A stretch of 64,000 nt of DNA from Dokdonia sp. (lineage in GTDB: Bacteria; Bacteroidota; Bacteroidia; Flavobacteriales; Flavobacteriaceae): assembly GCA_020630915.1 (NCBI GenBank), contig JAHDIF010000008.1, positions 1 to 64,000 on the forward strand, read 5' to 3'. Shown here piece after piece: positions 9,041 to 18,929 of this stretch. The translations under genes and the position numbers were made by a program. The notes under the pieces are model-generated. The model was not told the DNA's origin. It saw only the letters and a program-made list of their open reading frames with translations, and did not search any database. Within the stretch, counting starts at the first letter, position 1. Every line of letters begins with the position of its first letter.

Positions 9041-12000
9041 ATGGCAAGAAATAATGATAATGCAACTCAAAAAAGCTTTAACAAGATCTCAATTGGTCTT
9101 GCTTCTCCAGAGTCGATCTTGGGAGCTTCACGTGGTGAAGTATTAAAGCCAGAAACTATCAACTATCGTACGCATAAACCAGAGCGTGACGGGTTGTTTT
9201 GTGAGCGTATTTTTGGCCCTGTAAAGGACTATGAGTGTGCTTGTGGAAAATATAAAAGAATACGCTACAAAGGGATCGTATGTGACCGTTGTGGGGTAGA
9301 GGTGACAGAAAAGAAAGTACGTCGTGATCGTGTAGGACATATCTCACTGGTAGTTCCTGTAGCTCACATCTGGTACTTTAGAAGTTTACCTAATAAAATA
9401 GGATACTTATTAGGGCTTCCATCTAAGAAGCTTGATATGATTATCTATTATGAGCGTTATGTGGTTATCCAACCAGGTATTGCAAATAATGAAGAAGGAG
9501 AGCCATTGCAAAAAATGGACTTCTTGACGGAGGAAGAGTATTTAAACATCTTAGATAGTTTACCTCAAGAAAATCTTTACCTTGATGATTCAGACCCTAA
9601 TAAATTCATCGCAAAGATGGGTGCAGAGTGTCTTATTGAGTTATTAAAGCGTATTGACCTTGATGCACTTTCTTACGAGTTACGTCACAAAGCAAATAAC
9701 GAGACATCTAAGCAACGTAAAACAGAGGCTCTTAAGCGTCTTCAGGTTGTACAGGCGTTGCGTGATGCAAATAAAAATCGCGAGAACAATCCTGAGTGGA
9801 TGATCATGAAGGTAGTTCCTGTGATACCGCCAGAATTACGTCCATTAGTGCCACTTGATGGAGGACGTTTTGCAACTTCAGATTTAAATGACTTATACCG
9901 TCGTGTAATTATACGTAACAACCGTTTGAAGCGTTTGATGGAAATCAAAGCTCCAGAGGTAATCTTACGTAACGAGAAGCGTATGCTACAGGAATCTGTA
10001 GATTCACTTTTTGATAACACACGTAAGTCATCTGCAGTAAAAACAGATAGCAATAGACCGCTTAAATCACTTTCTGATTCCTTAAAAGGTAAGCAAGGAC
10101 GTTTCCGTCAGAACTTACTTGGTAAGCGTGTGGATTACTCGGCACGTTCGGTAATTGTCGTTGGACCAGAATTAAAATTATTTGAATGTGGTCTTCCTAA
10201 AGGAATGGCTGCAGAGCTTTATAAGCCTTTTGTAATCCGTAAGTTGATTGAAAGAGGAATCGTAAAGACGGTTAAATCTGCAAAGAAAATAATAGACAAA
10301 AAAGAGCCTGTAGTTTGGGATATACTTGAGAATGTTCTTAAAGGACATCCAGTGCTCCTTAACCGTGCTCCTACACTTCACCGTTTAGGTATACAAGCAT
10401 TCCAACCTAAACTTATAGAAGGAAAAGCAATACAGTTACACCCACTGGTATGTACAGCATTTAACGCTGATTTTGATGGAGATCAAATGGCGGTACATTT
10501 ACCTTTGGGACCAGAAGCTATACTAGAAGCACAGTTACTAATGCTGGCTTCGCACAATATCCTTAACCCTGCAAACGGGGCGCCGGTAACGGTACCTTCT
10601 CAGGATATGGTATTAGGTCTTTACTATATGACAAAGGCCAGAAAATCTACAAAAGAGTTTCACGTTAAAGGAGAAGGAATTACTTTCTACTCTGCAGAAG
10701 AAGCAACTATTGCTTACAACGAGAAGCGTGTAGATATTAATGCAATGATTAAAGTAAGAGCTCTAGATTTTAACGAAGAAGGAGAGCTTACTTATCAGGT
10801 TATTGATACAACAGTAGGAAGAGTACTCTTTAATGAAGCAGTACCTCAAGAGGCTGGATATATCAATGAAGTATTAACTAAGAAATCGTTAAGAGATATT
10901 ATTGGTAACATATTAAAAGTTACAAGTGTACCTCAAACAGCAGAATTCTTAGATCGTATCAAAACAATGGGATACGGGTATGCATTCCGTGGAGGGTTAT
11001 CTTTCTCATTAGGAGATATTATTATTCCTGAAGAAAAGCACGGTATGATTGCTGAGGCAAATACGCAGGTTGATGGTATTATGGGATCATATAATATGGG
11101 TCTTATTACCAACACAGAGCGTTACAACCAGGTAATTGATGTTTGGACTTCTACAAACGCTACGCTTACAGAATTATCTATGAAGCGTATCCGTGAAGAT
11201 CAGCAAGGATTTAACTCGGTGTATATGATGCTTGACTCTGGAGCACGTGGATCTAAAGAACAGATTCGCCAGCTTACAGGTATGCGTGGTCTGATGGCAA
11301 AACCTAAGAAGTCTAACGACGGAGGAGGAGCTATTATTGAGAATCCGATTCTTTCTAACTTTAAAGAAGGTCTTTCTATACTTGAGTACTTTATCTCTAC
11401 GCACGGTGCACGTAAAGGACTTGCAGATACCGCACTTAAAACGGCAGATGCAGGATACTTAACACGTCGTCTAGTAGATGTATCGCAAGATGTTATTATT
11501 AATAGCACAGATTGTGGAACGCTAAGAGGGGTAGAAGTAACTGCACTAAAGAAAAATGAAGAAGTAGTAGAAGCACTTCCAGCACGTATTGTAGGACGTA
11601 CGGCATTAAATGATGTGATTAATCCATTAAATAATGAGGTAATTGTTGCAGCGGGTGTTGAGATTTCTGATGATATAGCCGATGCTATTGGTGCTGCACC
11701 AATAGAAATGGTTGAGGTACGCTCTGCACTTACTTGTGAAGCAAAAACAGGAATTTGTGTTAAATGTTATGGTCGTAACCTAGCAACTGGTAAAACAGTA
11801 CAAATGGGAGAGGCCGTTGGAGTTGTAGCAGCTCAATCTATTGGAGAGCCAGGAACGCAGCTTACACTTCGTACATTCCACGTTGGGGGTGTTGCAGGAG
11901 GTGTATCTGAAGACTCTAGTGTAGTTGCCAAGTTTGCAGGAAAATTAGAAATAGAAGATCTAAAGACTGTAAATGGAGAAGATAACGAAGGAAACCCAGC

Positions 12001-13342
12001 TGTTATCGTGATCTCTAGAACGTCTGAAGCTAAAGTTACAGATCCTAAAACTGGAATCACACTTAGTACAAATGCGATTCCTTACGGATCACAGCTTTTT
12101 GTAAAGTCTGGTAATAAAGTAAAAGAAGGAGAGCTTATTTGTAAGTGGGATCCGTTTAATGGTGTTGTAATTTCAGAATTCTCAGGAAAAATTAAGTTTG
12201 ACGGTATTGAACAAGGTATAACCTACCGTGTAGAAATCGATGAGCAAACAGGTTTCCAAGAGAAGGTAATTTCAGAATCTAGAGATAAGAAAAAGATACC
12301 TACATTGGTAATTGAGGATAGTAAAGGAAATGCTTTACGTTCTTATAACTTACCCGTAGGCGCTCACTTGATGATAGATGATGGAGATAAGGTTAAAGAA
12401 GGTAAGATTCTTGTAAAAATACCTCGTAAGTCTGCAAAAGCTGGAGATATTACAGGAGGTTTACCACGTGTGACAGAATTGTTTGAAGCACGTAACCCTT
12501 CTAATCCTGCAGTAGTGTCAGAAATTGATGGAGTTGTTTCATTTGGTAAGATTAAGCGTGGTAATCGTGAGATTATTGTCGAGTCTAAGCTAGGTGAGAT
12601 CAAGAAATATCTTGTAAAACTATCAAATCAGATTCTTGTTCAAGAAAACGATTATGTACGCGCAGGAATGCCATTGTCTGATGGTTCTGTTACGCCTAAC
12701 GATATCTTGAATATCAAAGGACCATCGGCTGTACAGCAGTACTTAGTAAATGAAGTTCAAGAAGTATATCGTTTACAAGGGGTGAAGATCAATGATAAGC
12801 ACTTCGAAGTAGTTGTAAGACAGATGATGCGTAAAGTAAAAATTGTAGATCCGGGGGATACAATATTCTTGGAGAACCAATTAGTACACAAGTCTGATTT
12901 TATTAATGAAAATGATGCTATTTTCGGAATGAAAGTAGTAGAAGATTCTGGAGACTCTGAAACGCTGAAGGCTGGAATGCTCGTTTCTCCTCGTCAATTA
13001 AGAGATGAGAATTCTTTATTGAGAAGAGAAGATAAGAATCTTGTTGTTGCACGTGAAGTAACACCTGCTACTGCATCACCAGTACTACAAGGTATTACAA
13101 GAGCGTCGTTACAGACCAAGTCATTTATCTCTGCTGCTTCCTTCCAAGAGACGACTAAAGTATTAAATGAAGCTGCTGTAAGCGGTAAAGTAGATACCTT
13201 AGAAGGTCTTAAGGAGAATGTAATTGTAGGTCATAAGATTCCTGCAGGTACGGGTATGCGTCGTTACGATAACATAATCGTAGGAAGCAAAGAAAGCTTA
13301 GATCAAATGATGGCAGAAAAGCAAGAAGTGAACTATAACTAA
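9041..13342 (+). CDS. rpoC: DNA-directed RNA polymerase subunit beta'
   Basis: The catalytic subunit of RNA polymerase, 1433 aa. The N-terminal zinc ribbon has Cys66, Cys68, Cys81 and Cys84 (CACG...CDRCG). The invariant Mg-binding loop NADFDGD is at residues 475-481 (Asp477, 479, 481). The second zinc site is present in DCGT and [13 protein letters not shown]. The trigger-loop region includes MRGLMAKP, and the C-terminus has [22 protein letters not shown]. The gene is intact and ends the operon; a perfect terminator follows at 13397. Confidence 0.99.
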   Translation: MARNNDNATQKSFNKISIGLASPESILGASRGEVLKPETINYRTHKPERDGLFCERIFGPVKDYECACGKYKRIRYKGIVCDRCGVEVTEKKVRRDRVGHISLVVPVAHIWYFRSLPNKIGYLLGLPSKKLDMIIYYERYVVIQPGIANNEEGEPLQKMDFLTEEEYLNILDSLPQENLYLDDSDPNKFIAKMGAECLIELLKRIDLDALSYELRHKANNETSKQRKTEALKRLQVVQALRDANKNRENNPEWMIMKVVPVIPPELRPLVPLDGGRFATSDLNDLYRRVIIRNNRLKRLMEIKAPEVILRNEKRMLQESVDSLFDNTRKSSAVKTDSNRPLKSLSDSLKGKQGRFRQNLLGKRVDYSARSVIVVGPELKLFECGLPKGMAAELYKPFVIRKLIERGIVKTVKSAKKIIDKKEPVVWDILENVLKGHPVLLNRAPTLHRLGIQAFQPKLIEGKAIQLHPLVCTAFNADFDGDQMAVHLPLGPEAILEAQLLMLASHNILNPANGAPVTVPSQDMVLGLYYMTKARKSTKEFHVKGEGITFYSAEEATIAYNEKRVDINAMIKVRALDFNEEGELTYQVIDTTVGRVLFNEAVPQEAGYINEVLTKKSLRDIIGNILKVTSVPQTAEFLDRIKTMGYGYAFRGGLSFSLGDIIIPEEKHGMIAEANTQVDGIMGSYNMGLITNTERYNQVIDVWTSTNATLTELSMKRIREDQQGFNSVYMMLDSGARGSKEQIRQLTGMRGLMAKPKKSNDGGGAIIENPILSNFKEGLSILEYFISTHGARKGLADTALKTADAGYLTRRLVDVSQDVIINSTDCGTLRGVEVTALKKNEEVVEALPARIVGRTALNDVINPLNNEVIVAAGVEISDDIADAIGAAPIEMVEVRSALTCEAKTGICVKCYGRNLATGKTVQMGEAVGVVAAQSIGEPGTQLTLRTFHVGGVAGGVSEDSSVVAKFAGKLEIEDLKTVNGEDNEGNPAVIVISRTSEAKVTDPKTGITLSTNAIPYGSQLFVKSGNKVKEGELICKWDPFNGVVISEFSGKIKFDGIEQGITYRVEIDEQTGFQEKVISESRDKKKIPTLVIEDSKGNALRSYNLPVGAHLMIDDGDKVKEGKILVKIPRKSAKAGDITGGLPRVTELFEARNPSNPAVVSEIDGVVSFGKIKRGNREIIVESKLGEIKKYLVKLSNQILVQENDYVRAGMPLSDGSVTPNDILNIKGPSAVQQYLVNEVQEVYRLQGVKINDKHFEVVVRQMMRKVKIVDPGDTIFLENQLVHKSDFINENDAIFGMKVVEDSGDSETLKAGMLVSPRQLRDENSLLRREDKNLVVAREVTPATASPVLQGITRASLQTKSFISAASFQETTKVLNEAAVSGKVDTLEGLKENVIVGHKIPAGTGMRRYDNIIVGSKESLDQMMAEKQEVNYN

Positions 13343-13343
13343 T

Positions 13344-13382
13344 ATGCTCCTGCCTGCCGGTAGGCAGGTTCGCGAAAGCATA
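13344..13382. repeat. Palindrome split by a second GC-rich palindrome
   Basis: ATGCT (13344-13348) and TTCGCGAAAGCAT (13369-13381) would join into a perfect copy of the dispersed palindrome. Between them sits a 20-bp element (13349-13368) that is itself a hairpin, stem CCTGCCT/AGGCAGG with loop GCCGGT. A related element splits another copy at 23974-23994. Confidence 0.85.
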
Positions 13383-13396
13383 CGTAGATAAAAATG

Positions 13397-13435
13397 ATCC
13401 CATCTTGTAACGTTACAGGGTGGGATTTTTATTTT
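13397..13435 (+). terminator. Rho-independent terminator of the rpoBC operon
   Basis: A 15-bp inverted repeat (13397-13411 with 13412-13426, two G-T pairs) is directly followed by TTTTATTTT. It lies 55 bp after the rpoC stop and is the clearest terminator in the first 14 kb. Confidence 0.9.
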
Positions 13436-13483
13436 GGAGTCTTTTATTTTTTGACTCTAAAATTTAATAATAATTGCGATTAA

Positions 13484-13595
13484 ATGGATACCATTTCCAC
13501 CTTCGTGATTCAATTACTTCCCGTATAGTCGGGAAACTTACAAATTAAATATTAATTGTGATTGAAGGGATGAAATTCCCGTCTTCACGGGAATT
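13484..13595 (+). promoter_or_regulatory. Two related hairpin-bearing leader units before the DUF3467 gene
   Basis: Two diverged copies of a unit beginning AATTGYGATTRAAKGGAT start near 13473 and 13556. The first folds through AAATGG/CCATTT. The second has a perfect 9-bp stem AATTCCCGT (13574-13582) / ACGGGAATT (13587-13595) with loop CTTC, ending 8 bp before the start codon at 13604. A third small stem TTCCCG/CGGGAA lies between them. The position over the ribosome-loading region suggests translational control; this is inference. Confidence 0.4.
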
Positions 13596-13603
13596 AAAAG
13601 AAT

Positions 13604-13921
13604 ATGGCAGAAGAAAAAAAACAACCGAAAAAAGGACAAATCAATATAGAATTAGATGAAGCCGTAGCTCAAGGTACGTATTCTAACCTTGCAATTATCA
13701 ATCACTCGGTGTCAGAATTTGTAGTAGATTTTGTAAACATTATGCCTGGTACACCTAAGAGCAAAGTGAAGTCTCGTATTATCCTTACCCCTCAGCACGC
13801 AAAACGTTTAGCAAAAGCATTGGCCGAAAATATTAAGCGTTTTGAAAATGCTCACGGTGAAATTAAAGATTACGAAAAACAACCGATCCCTCTTAATTTT
13901 GGACCTACTGGTCAAGCATAG
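13604..13921 (+). CDS. DUF3467 domain protein
   Basis: A 105-aa cytosolic protein of the DUF3467 family, recognised from INIELDEAVAQGTYSNLAIINHS and the C-terminal VKSRIILTPQHAKRLAKALAENI. The family is small, widespread in Bacteroidota and functionally uncharacterised. There is no signal peptide or membrane segment. It sits alone after the rpoBC terminator with a structured leader and converges on the ABM-domain gene, so it is probably monocistronic. Confidence 0.85.
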   Translation: MAEEKKQPKKGQINIELDEAVAQGTYSNLAIINHSVSEFVVDFVNIMPGTPKSKVKSRIILTPQHAKRLAKALAENIKRFENAHGEIKDYEKQPIPLNFGPTGQA

Positions 13922-13989
13922 GAATTTTTGATTGGAGATATTAAATTGTTGAATTGGTATGCATAAAAGGAGATTTATGATCGATCCTT

Positions 13990-14015
13990 AAACTTCCAAC
14001 TTCCAACTTCCAACT
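13990..14015. repeat. 7-bp tandem repeat (AACTTCC) between convergent genes
   Basis: About 3.7 copies of AACTTCC in the 97-bp space between the DUF3467 gene and the oppositely oriented ABM gene (stop at 14018). It is low complexity with no coding role. Confidence 0.75.
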
Positions 14016-14017
14016 TA

Positions 14018-14314
14018 TCACTTCAAGCTAGCTAAGGTGTCAACACTCCAAGCTTCTGGCTTTGCGGAGAACTTAGGTTTGGTTTGTGCCCATATAGATT
14101 TAAAGGTGTCAGAGTGCCTGTAGTTTTCTAGATCTTTAGGGCTTTTCCAGTGACTGTAGGTAAAGAAAATTGTTGGATCATCTTGACCACGGTAAAGTTC
14201 TAAAAATTGACAACCAGGAAAGTGCCTGATGTTTTCCTTTACGGTATCAAAGTGTTCTAAGAAAGAGGGAATTTCGTTTTCGCGAAAGCGCATTTTCACA
14301 ATTCTAACCAGCAT
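14018..14314 (-). CDS. Antibiotic biosynthesis monooxygenase (ABM)-like domain protein
   Basis: A 98-aa single-domain protein with the ferredoxin-like ABM/dimeric alpha-beta barrel pattern: MLVRIVKMRF at the N-terminus, a central FPGCQFLELYRGQDDPTIFFTYSHWKS, then NYRHSDTFKSIWAQTKP. Such proteins may be small oxygenases or merely stress-linked dimers; the substrate cannot be predicted. Its start overlaps the stop of the upstream SAM hydrolase gene by one base (TAATG), so the pair is translationally coupled. Codons 9-13 (FREN) sit on a decayed copy of the dispersed palindrome (about 14276-14290). Confidence 0.8.
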   Translation of the reverse strand: MLVRIVKMRFRENEIPSFLEHFDTVKENIRHFPGCQFLELYRGQDDPTIFFTYSHWKSPKDLENYRHSDTFKSIWAQTKPKFSAKPEAWSVDTLASLK

Positions 14315-15147
14315 TAATCTTCAAAGTTTATAGTAATTGCGTCTCTATAATCAAGACCAAAGAGACTCGCAGCGCTTCCCACAGTAGAGGGGTTGCTTTT
14401 GTAAATAGCAAGTTCTAGATAACCGCCAGAATTAAAGATAGCGAGCTTTTTTCCCTCTTCCTCTCGCTTGTGTTTTTCTAGGTTAAAATTTATTGCTTCG
14501 CTATAGGCGCTATATATATTGGTAATTGCCGTACGACGTGCTTCTATTTTAAACGGTCTTCCTTTACCGATCTCTTCAAAAAGCTTTCGAGTGATATTAC
14601 TCACTACATTCCCATAGTTGTCTACATAAATCACATTACCTATAATTTGTTTTTGTGATTTATTTACTACGGGTTGTATCCCAGTAAGTGGTTTGATCTC
14701 TTTTATAGGTTTCCCAATAACGCCTAGAGTACCACCTCTTGCAATATGACAAGCAGCCTGCACAAATACATCCATCACCGTAAAATTAGTCGCGATACGA
14801 TCGTGAATATTTATTTCTACCATTTCCTGTGGTACAATATCCCGGGTGATAAGTGAGATGATCCCATTGTTTGCACAAATAAAATAATGGTCATCCAGCT
14901 TTACGGCGATATGGTTCGTCTCTGGCGTAAGTTCACTATCAATCCCAATGATGTGTATGCTTCCTAAAGGGAAATTTCTGTAAGCATTTTGAATAATATA
15001 GGCGGCTTCTGTTATATGAAAAGGGGATACAGAATGAGAGATGTCTACAATTCTTACATTCTCAAGCTCACTATAGATAGCTCCCTTTACGGCACCTGCA
15101 AAGTGGTCTTTTTCTCCAAAATCTGTCGTAAGGGTTATTATTGCCAT
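14314..15147 (-). CDS. SAM hydroxide adenosyltransferase / S-adenosylmethionine hydrolase (DUF62 family)
   Basis: A 277-aa member of the family that splits S-adenosylmethionine to adenosine and methionine using water. Visible landmarks are TLTTDFGEKDHFAG (near residue 5-18, with the conserved Asp), the DISHSV segment (about 35-40), FICANNGIISLI and the C-terminal-domain GNVIYVDNYGNVVSNI that contacts the adenine. The length is normal. It forms a two-gene unit with the downstream ABM-like gene and diverges from phoH across 167 bp that contain a decayed palindrome copy. The physiological role is unknown in most bacteria. Confidence 0.88.
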   Translation of the reverse strand: MAIITLTTDFGEKDHFAGAVKGAIYSELENVRIVDISHSVSPFHITEAAYIIQNAYRNFPLGSIHIIGIDSELTPETNHIAVKLDDHYFICANNGIISLITRDIVPQEMVEINIHDRIATNFTVMDVFVQAACHIARGGTLGVIGKPIKEIKPLTGIQPVVNKSQKQIIGNVIYVDNYGNVVSNITRKLFEEIGKGRPFKIEARRTAITNIYSAYSEAINFNLEKHKREEEGKKLAIFNSGGYLELAIYKSNPSTVGSAASLFGLDYRDAITINFED

Positions 15148-15314
15148 ATGCTATTATGCTCAGTATGCTTACGCGAAAGCGGAACTACCCATTTAATCTT
15201 ATTGTTAATAATACGATAATATCTTCTTTTAAAGAATACTGCTATTTTACGTACATTGGTTGTAAACAAAGCTAAAATAATTTAAGCAGTAACCTATAAA
15301 AATTTTCTTGCCTT

Positions 15315-16268
15315 TTGAACGAATTAATTATTGAACTCTCAGAAATCAATCCGCGCGAATTTTTTGGACAGCGCAGTGCAAACATCGAATTACTCAAACA
15401 ATACTTTCCAAAGCTTAAAATTGTTGCCAGGGGAAACAAACTAAAGGCGTATGGCGATGAAGATTTATTAGAAGAATTTGATAGACGTATCTCTATGCTT
15501 ATGGATCATTTTGGGAAGTATAATAAGCTAGACGAGAATGTTATAGAGCGTGTTCTTACGAGTAACAGTAAGGCAGATTATGAAACTTCTAAAGAAAGTG
15601 GCGATGTAATTGTACACGGGGTGAGTGGTAAGTTAATCAAGCCTCAAACCGCAAACCAGCGCAAGCTGGTAGAAATGGCTGCAAAGAACGATCTTGTTTT
15701 TGCAATTGGGCCCGCCGGAACTGGAAAAACCTATGTGGGAGTAGCTCTTGCTGTTAAAGCGCTCAAAGAAAAATCTGTAAAACGTATTATCTTAACTCGA
15801 CCTGCAGTAGAAGCAGGAGAAAATTTAGGGTTTTTGCCTGGAGACCTTAAAGAAAAATTAGATCCCTATATGCAGCCTTTATACGATGCATTGCGCGATA
15901 TGATTCCCAGCGAAAAATTAGATAGCTTTGTCGAAAAAGGGGTCATTCAAATAGCACCTATGGCATTTATGAGAGGCCGCACCTTAGATAACGCCTTTGT
16001 AATTCTTGATGAAGCACAAAATACCACCCACGCTCAGATGAAAATGTTCTTGACGCGTATGGGTCGCAATGCTAAGTTTATGATTACTGGAGACCCAGGG
16101 CAAATAGATCTACCACGCCGTGTAACTAGTGGTCTTAAGGAGGCCTTACTTATTCTTAAAAATGTAAAAGGAGTCGGGATGCTCTACCTAGATGATAAAG
16201 ATGTCGTGCGCCACCCATTAGTCAAGAAGATGATTGCAGCCTACAAGGAGATAGAAAACAGAAACTAA
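15315..16268 (+). CDS. phoH: PhoH family ATPase
   Basis: A 317-aa P-loop ATPase of the PhoH/PhoH-like family, associated with RNA metabolism and phosphate stress in other bacteria. An N-terminal KH-like region (1-90) precedes the ATPase core. Walker A GPAGTGKT is at 132-139, Walker B LDEAQN at 231-236 and the sensor GDPGQIDLP at 259-267. Translation starts at a TTG (15315); MNELIIELSEINPREFF is the conserved family N-terminus and no ATG is available nearby. A small DNA-binding-like gene and purC follow on the same strand. Confidence 0.92.
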   Translation: MNELIIELSEINPREFFGQRSANIELLKQYFPKLKIVARGNKLKAYGDEDLLEEFDRRISMLMDHFGKYNKLDENVIERVLTSNSKADYETSKESGDVIVHGVSGKLIKPQTANQRKLVEMAAKNDLVFAIGPAGTGKTYVGVALAVKALKEKSVKRIILTRPAVEAGENLGFLPGDLKEKLDPYMQPLYDALRDMIPSEKLDSFVEKGVIQIAPMAFMRGRTLDNAFVILDEAQNTTHAQMKMFLTRMGRNAKFMITGDPGQIDLPRRVTSGLKEALLILKNVKGVGMLYLDDKDVVRHPLVKKMIAAYKEIENRN

Positions 16269-16330
16269 AAACTAAAAAGAGTCTAAATAGTGTATATCGC
16301 ATACAATGTACACCCCTTAAAATTTTATCG

Positions 16331-16591
16331 ATGAGTTCTATAAGTAACATAAGAGAAGCTATAGAGGCATATGCGGTAACATCCGGAATGTCCGAATCTA
16401 AAATTGTGGAGAAACTAGAAACACATTACTTTAATAAACGCGTAAATGAAAATCTAAAGCTCTATAAAAAAGGAAAGAAAAAGGTGAGTGATATTACAAA
16501 AGACCTCCAGATATCGCCACGTAAATTTTACGCAATTCTAGAGAAGAAAAAAATTGTACATAAAAAGTATAATAAGAGCAAGGACGCGTAA
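16331..16591 (+). CDS. Small hypothetical protein with possible helix-turn-helix
   Basis: An 86-aa, very basic protein (many Lys/Arg) not recognised as a named family. Residues about 57-76 (KVSDITKDLQISPRKFYAIL) have the spacing of a helix-turn-helix recognition unit, so DNA binding is possible. It lies between phoH and purC, 62 bp after the former and 50 bp before the latter, same strand. No signal peptide. The function is unknown; coding status is supported by an ATG start, codon use like its neighbours and its snug position. Confidence 0.6.
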   Translation: MSSISNIREAIEAYAVTSGMSESKIVEKLETHYFNKRVNENLKLYKKGKKKVSDITKDLQISPRKFYAILEKKKIVHKKYNKSKDA

Positions 16592-16597
16592 AAGGCT

Positions 16598-16605
16598 TAT
16601 TTTTG
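16598..16605 (+). promoter_or_regulatory. Possible promoter -7 element for purC
   Basis: TATTTTTG fits the Bacteroidota TAnnTTTG -7 consensus and lies 37 bp before the purC ATG. No clear -33 TTG box at standard spacing, so confidence is modest. Confidence 0.4.
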
Positions 16606-16641
16606 TAACTCAATTCATTGCTAAATTACCACGCACAACCT

Positions 16642-17589
16642 ATGAATACCATTACGGATACCAATTTTAATTTTCCAGGACAAAAAAACGTGTACAAAGG
16701 AAAAGTACGCGAAGTATATACCTTAGAAAACGATCTATTAGTAATGATCGCAACAGATAGGCTTAGTGCGTTTGATGTGGTGATGCCTAAGGGGATACCT
16801 TACAAAGGTCAAATCCTGAATCAGATCGCTACCAAGATGATGCGCGATACAGAAGATTTGGTGCCTAACTGGTTAATTGCGACCCCTGATCCTAATGTAG
16901 CTGTAGGAAAGCGTTGCGAACCTTTTAAGGTAGAGATGGTGATACGTGGGTATATGAGTGGCCACGCAGCACGAGAATACAAAGCTGGAAAACGTATGCT
17001 GTGTGGTGTGCCTATGCCGGAGGGTATGAAAGAAAACGATGCTTTTCCTACTCCTATAATAACCCCGGCAACCAAGGCCGAAATGGGAGCGCACGACGAA
17101 GATATTTCGCGTGAAGATATCCTTAAAAGAGGGATCGTATCAGAACAAGACTACCTCGTGCTAGAAGACTATACGCGTAAGCTTTTTAAGAGAGGATCAG
17201 AAATAGCTACAGATCGTGGTCTTATACTAGTAGATACTAAGTATGAGTTTGGCAAGACTGCAGATGGTGAGATTATCCTCATAGATGAGATACACACGCC
17301 AGACTCAAGTCGTTACTTTTATGCAGATGGGTATCAAGAGCGTCAGGATGCAGGAGAGGCTCAAAAACAACTTTCTAAAGAGTTTGTACGCCAGTGGCTC
17401 ATAAGCAATAACTTTCAAGGCTTAGAAGGACAAACCGTGCCAGAAATGAGTGATGACTACATAGCGACGGTTTCTGATAGGTATATTGAGTTGTACGAGA
17501 ATATTACGGGGGACGCTTTCGCGAAAGCTGACGTATCCAATATCCAACAGCGCATTGAGGAAAATGTAGTGAACTATTTGAAGCAGTAA
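16642..17589 (+). CDS. purC: Phosphoribosylaminoimidazole-succinocarboxamide (SAICAR) synthase
   Basis: PurC joins CAIR and aspartate with ATP in purine synthesis. The protein is about 315 aa with the N-terminal [10 protein letters not shown] nucleotide loop, [36 protein letters not shown] and LVDTKYEFG signatures. ATG 16642 ([15 protein letters not shown]) is preferred over an in-frame TTG at 16618. Near the C-terminus the sequence GDAFAKAD is encoded by an exact copy of the dispersed palindrome (17515-17528), in a surface region that tolerates variation in the family. Purine-synthesis neighbours are absent here. Confidence 0.97.
   Translation: MNTITDTNFNFPGQKNVYKGKVREVYTLENDLLVMIATDRLSAFDVVMPKGIPYKGQILNQIATKMMRDTEDLVPNWLIATPDPNVAVGKRCEPFKVEMVIRGYMSGHAAREYKAGKRMLCGVPMPEGMKENDAFPTPIITPATKAEMGAHDEDISREDILKRGIVSEQDYLVLEDYTRKLFKRGSEIATDRGLILVDTKYEFGKTADGEIILIDEIHTPDSSRYFYADGYQERQDAGEAQKQLSKEFVRQWLISNNFQGLEGQTVPEMSDDYIATVSDRYIELYENITGDAFAKADVSNIQQRIEENVVNYLKQ
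17515..17528. repeat. GCTTTCGCGAAAGC palindrome inside purC
   Basis: Exact copy read as Ala-Phe-Ala-Lys-Ala, about 20 codons before the stop codon. Confidence 0.9.
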
Positions 17590-17590
17590 T

Positions 17591-18856
17591 CTAATTCTTT
17601 TTCTTAAACCCAAAACTATACACATATCCAAGACTTACCTCAGAAAAATCTGCTTGACCAAGATTTGTGTTTAAGTGAATACCTGCTACAAAATTGTGAG
17701 GTGTAAAAGTGTTGGTACCTTTTAAGTAATAATTGACACCTAAGCGCGTACTAAAGATTTTCTTGAATTCGTACTTAGAGTTAAATTCGCCGTATACCCA
17801 AATATCTGGAATTTCTCTCGGGGCAAAATCCCACCCATCATTAAGGTACCAGTCTACCTCGTAAGCTGGTTTATACAAATTGACACCTACCATAAGTTCT
17901 ATGCCTATATGGTTGAGTAGTAGTTCTCCTCGCGTAAAAAATGCAATATTACTGGCATTTTTCCAAGGGTTCGATCTCAAGTGGGCATACGGCTGTCCAT
18001 CGCGTACTAAAAACTCATTGTCGTTTATATAATCATAATAGTGCTCATAAATTCTATAAAAACCGCCTATGCCTACGCGCAGTATATTGTTATATACCTT
18101 CCCAACTTCTCCAGATACCGTATATACTTCTTTTTTATTGTTAAAAGGGAAACCATCATAAAAAACATTTTGCCCCAAACCTGCTCTAAAGTTCAGGTAA
18201 GAATAGCTTGTTTTCTTTAGTGGTTGTAAGGTGCTGGTTAAATCACTTGTATCTGGCGGATTGACCTGTGCAGAAAGACTTAGCAGAAATGAATTATATC
18301 CATTATTAGGCAGTCTAGTATGGCCGTTAGAATGATGAAAAACACCCAGACCCGCTCGCCAGTGCGTATGTGTATTTTTTAAAAAAGTATAATAGGTAAA
18401 GGCTCTAAAAGACCAAACGAAATCTGTAGTAACAGATCTATTGTCTAGGTCTATTCTTGGGTTAGCTTTATTAGTAAAGTACGAAGTTCCCAAGTTAATC
18501 TGGGTTACCCAACGCTCATTTTTAAAATTTTTAAACTGTAAAAACGGCATCAAAGAATAAGCGCTACCTAGTGCTTCATTATTTCCTAAGTTGGTATATC
18601 CAGCCGTAAATCCTGTAACAGGAAAATTAAGACGTTGTATCCACTCTTTAGTTGCATCTGTATTTTGGAGAGAGTAGTGAAGAAGCCCTTGTAACTGTAT
18701 CTTTCTATCTGGAAAATTCTCATTAGATGCCGCAGAAAAACCCGCAGAAAACTCTGGGGTGATGTAGGGATTGTGCTGACTAAATAGTGCAGCGTTCGAA
18801 ATAATAAATATCAGGACACAATACCAGATACTTTTTTTACTGTGGAAGTGGGGCAC
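17591..18856 (-). CDS. PagL-like lipid A deacylase / acyloxyacyl hydrolase (outer membrane)
   Basis: A 421-aa predicted outer-membrane beta-barrel with an N-terminal signal peptide (about 1-26, WYCVLIFIISNAALFSQ). The segment GVFHHSNGHTRLPNNGYNS (172-189) matches the catalytic His-x-Ser region of PagL enzymes that remove the 3-O acyl chain of lipid A. It ends in an aromatic-rich strand (VSLGYVYSFGFKKKN), typical of barrels folded by BAM. It is longer than classical PagL (about 170 aa), as is common for Bacteroidota homologues. It converges on purC (1-bp gap) and diverges from the symporter gene. Confidence 0.75.
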   Translation of the reverse strand: MPHFHSKKSIWYCVLIFIISNAALFSQHNPYITPEFSAGFSAASNENFPDRKIQLQGLLHYSLQNTDATKEWIQRLNFPVTGFTAGYTNLGNNEALGSAYSLMPFLQFKNFKNERWVTQINLGTSYFTNKANPRIDLDNRSVTTDFVWSFRAFTYYTFLKNTHTHWRAGLGVFHHSNGHTRLPNNGYNSFLLSLSAQVNPPDTSDLTSTLQPLKKTSYSYLNFRAGLGQNVFYDGFPFNNKKEVYTVSGEVGKVYNNILRVGIGGFYRIYEHYYDYINDNEFLVRDGQPYAHLRSNPWKNASNIAFFTRGELLLNHIGIELMVGVNLYKPAYEVDWYLNDGWDFAPREIPDIWVYGEFNSKYEFKKIFSTRLGVNYYLKGTNTFTPHNFVAGIHLNTNLGQADFSEVSLGYVYSFGFKKKN

Positions 18857-18929
18857 GAATTACTATTAAAATTATTGGAAAGATAAGGGAAATTTATTTT
18901 CCCTAAATTCACTACTCAAAACAAATTGT

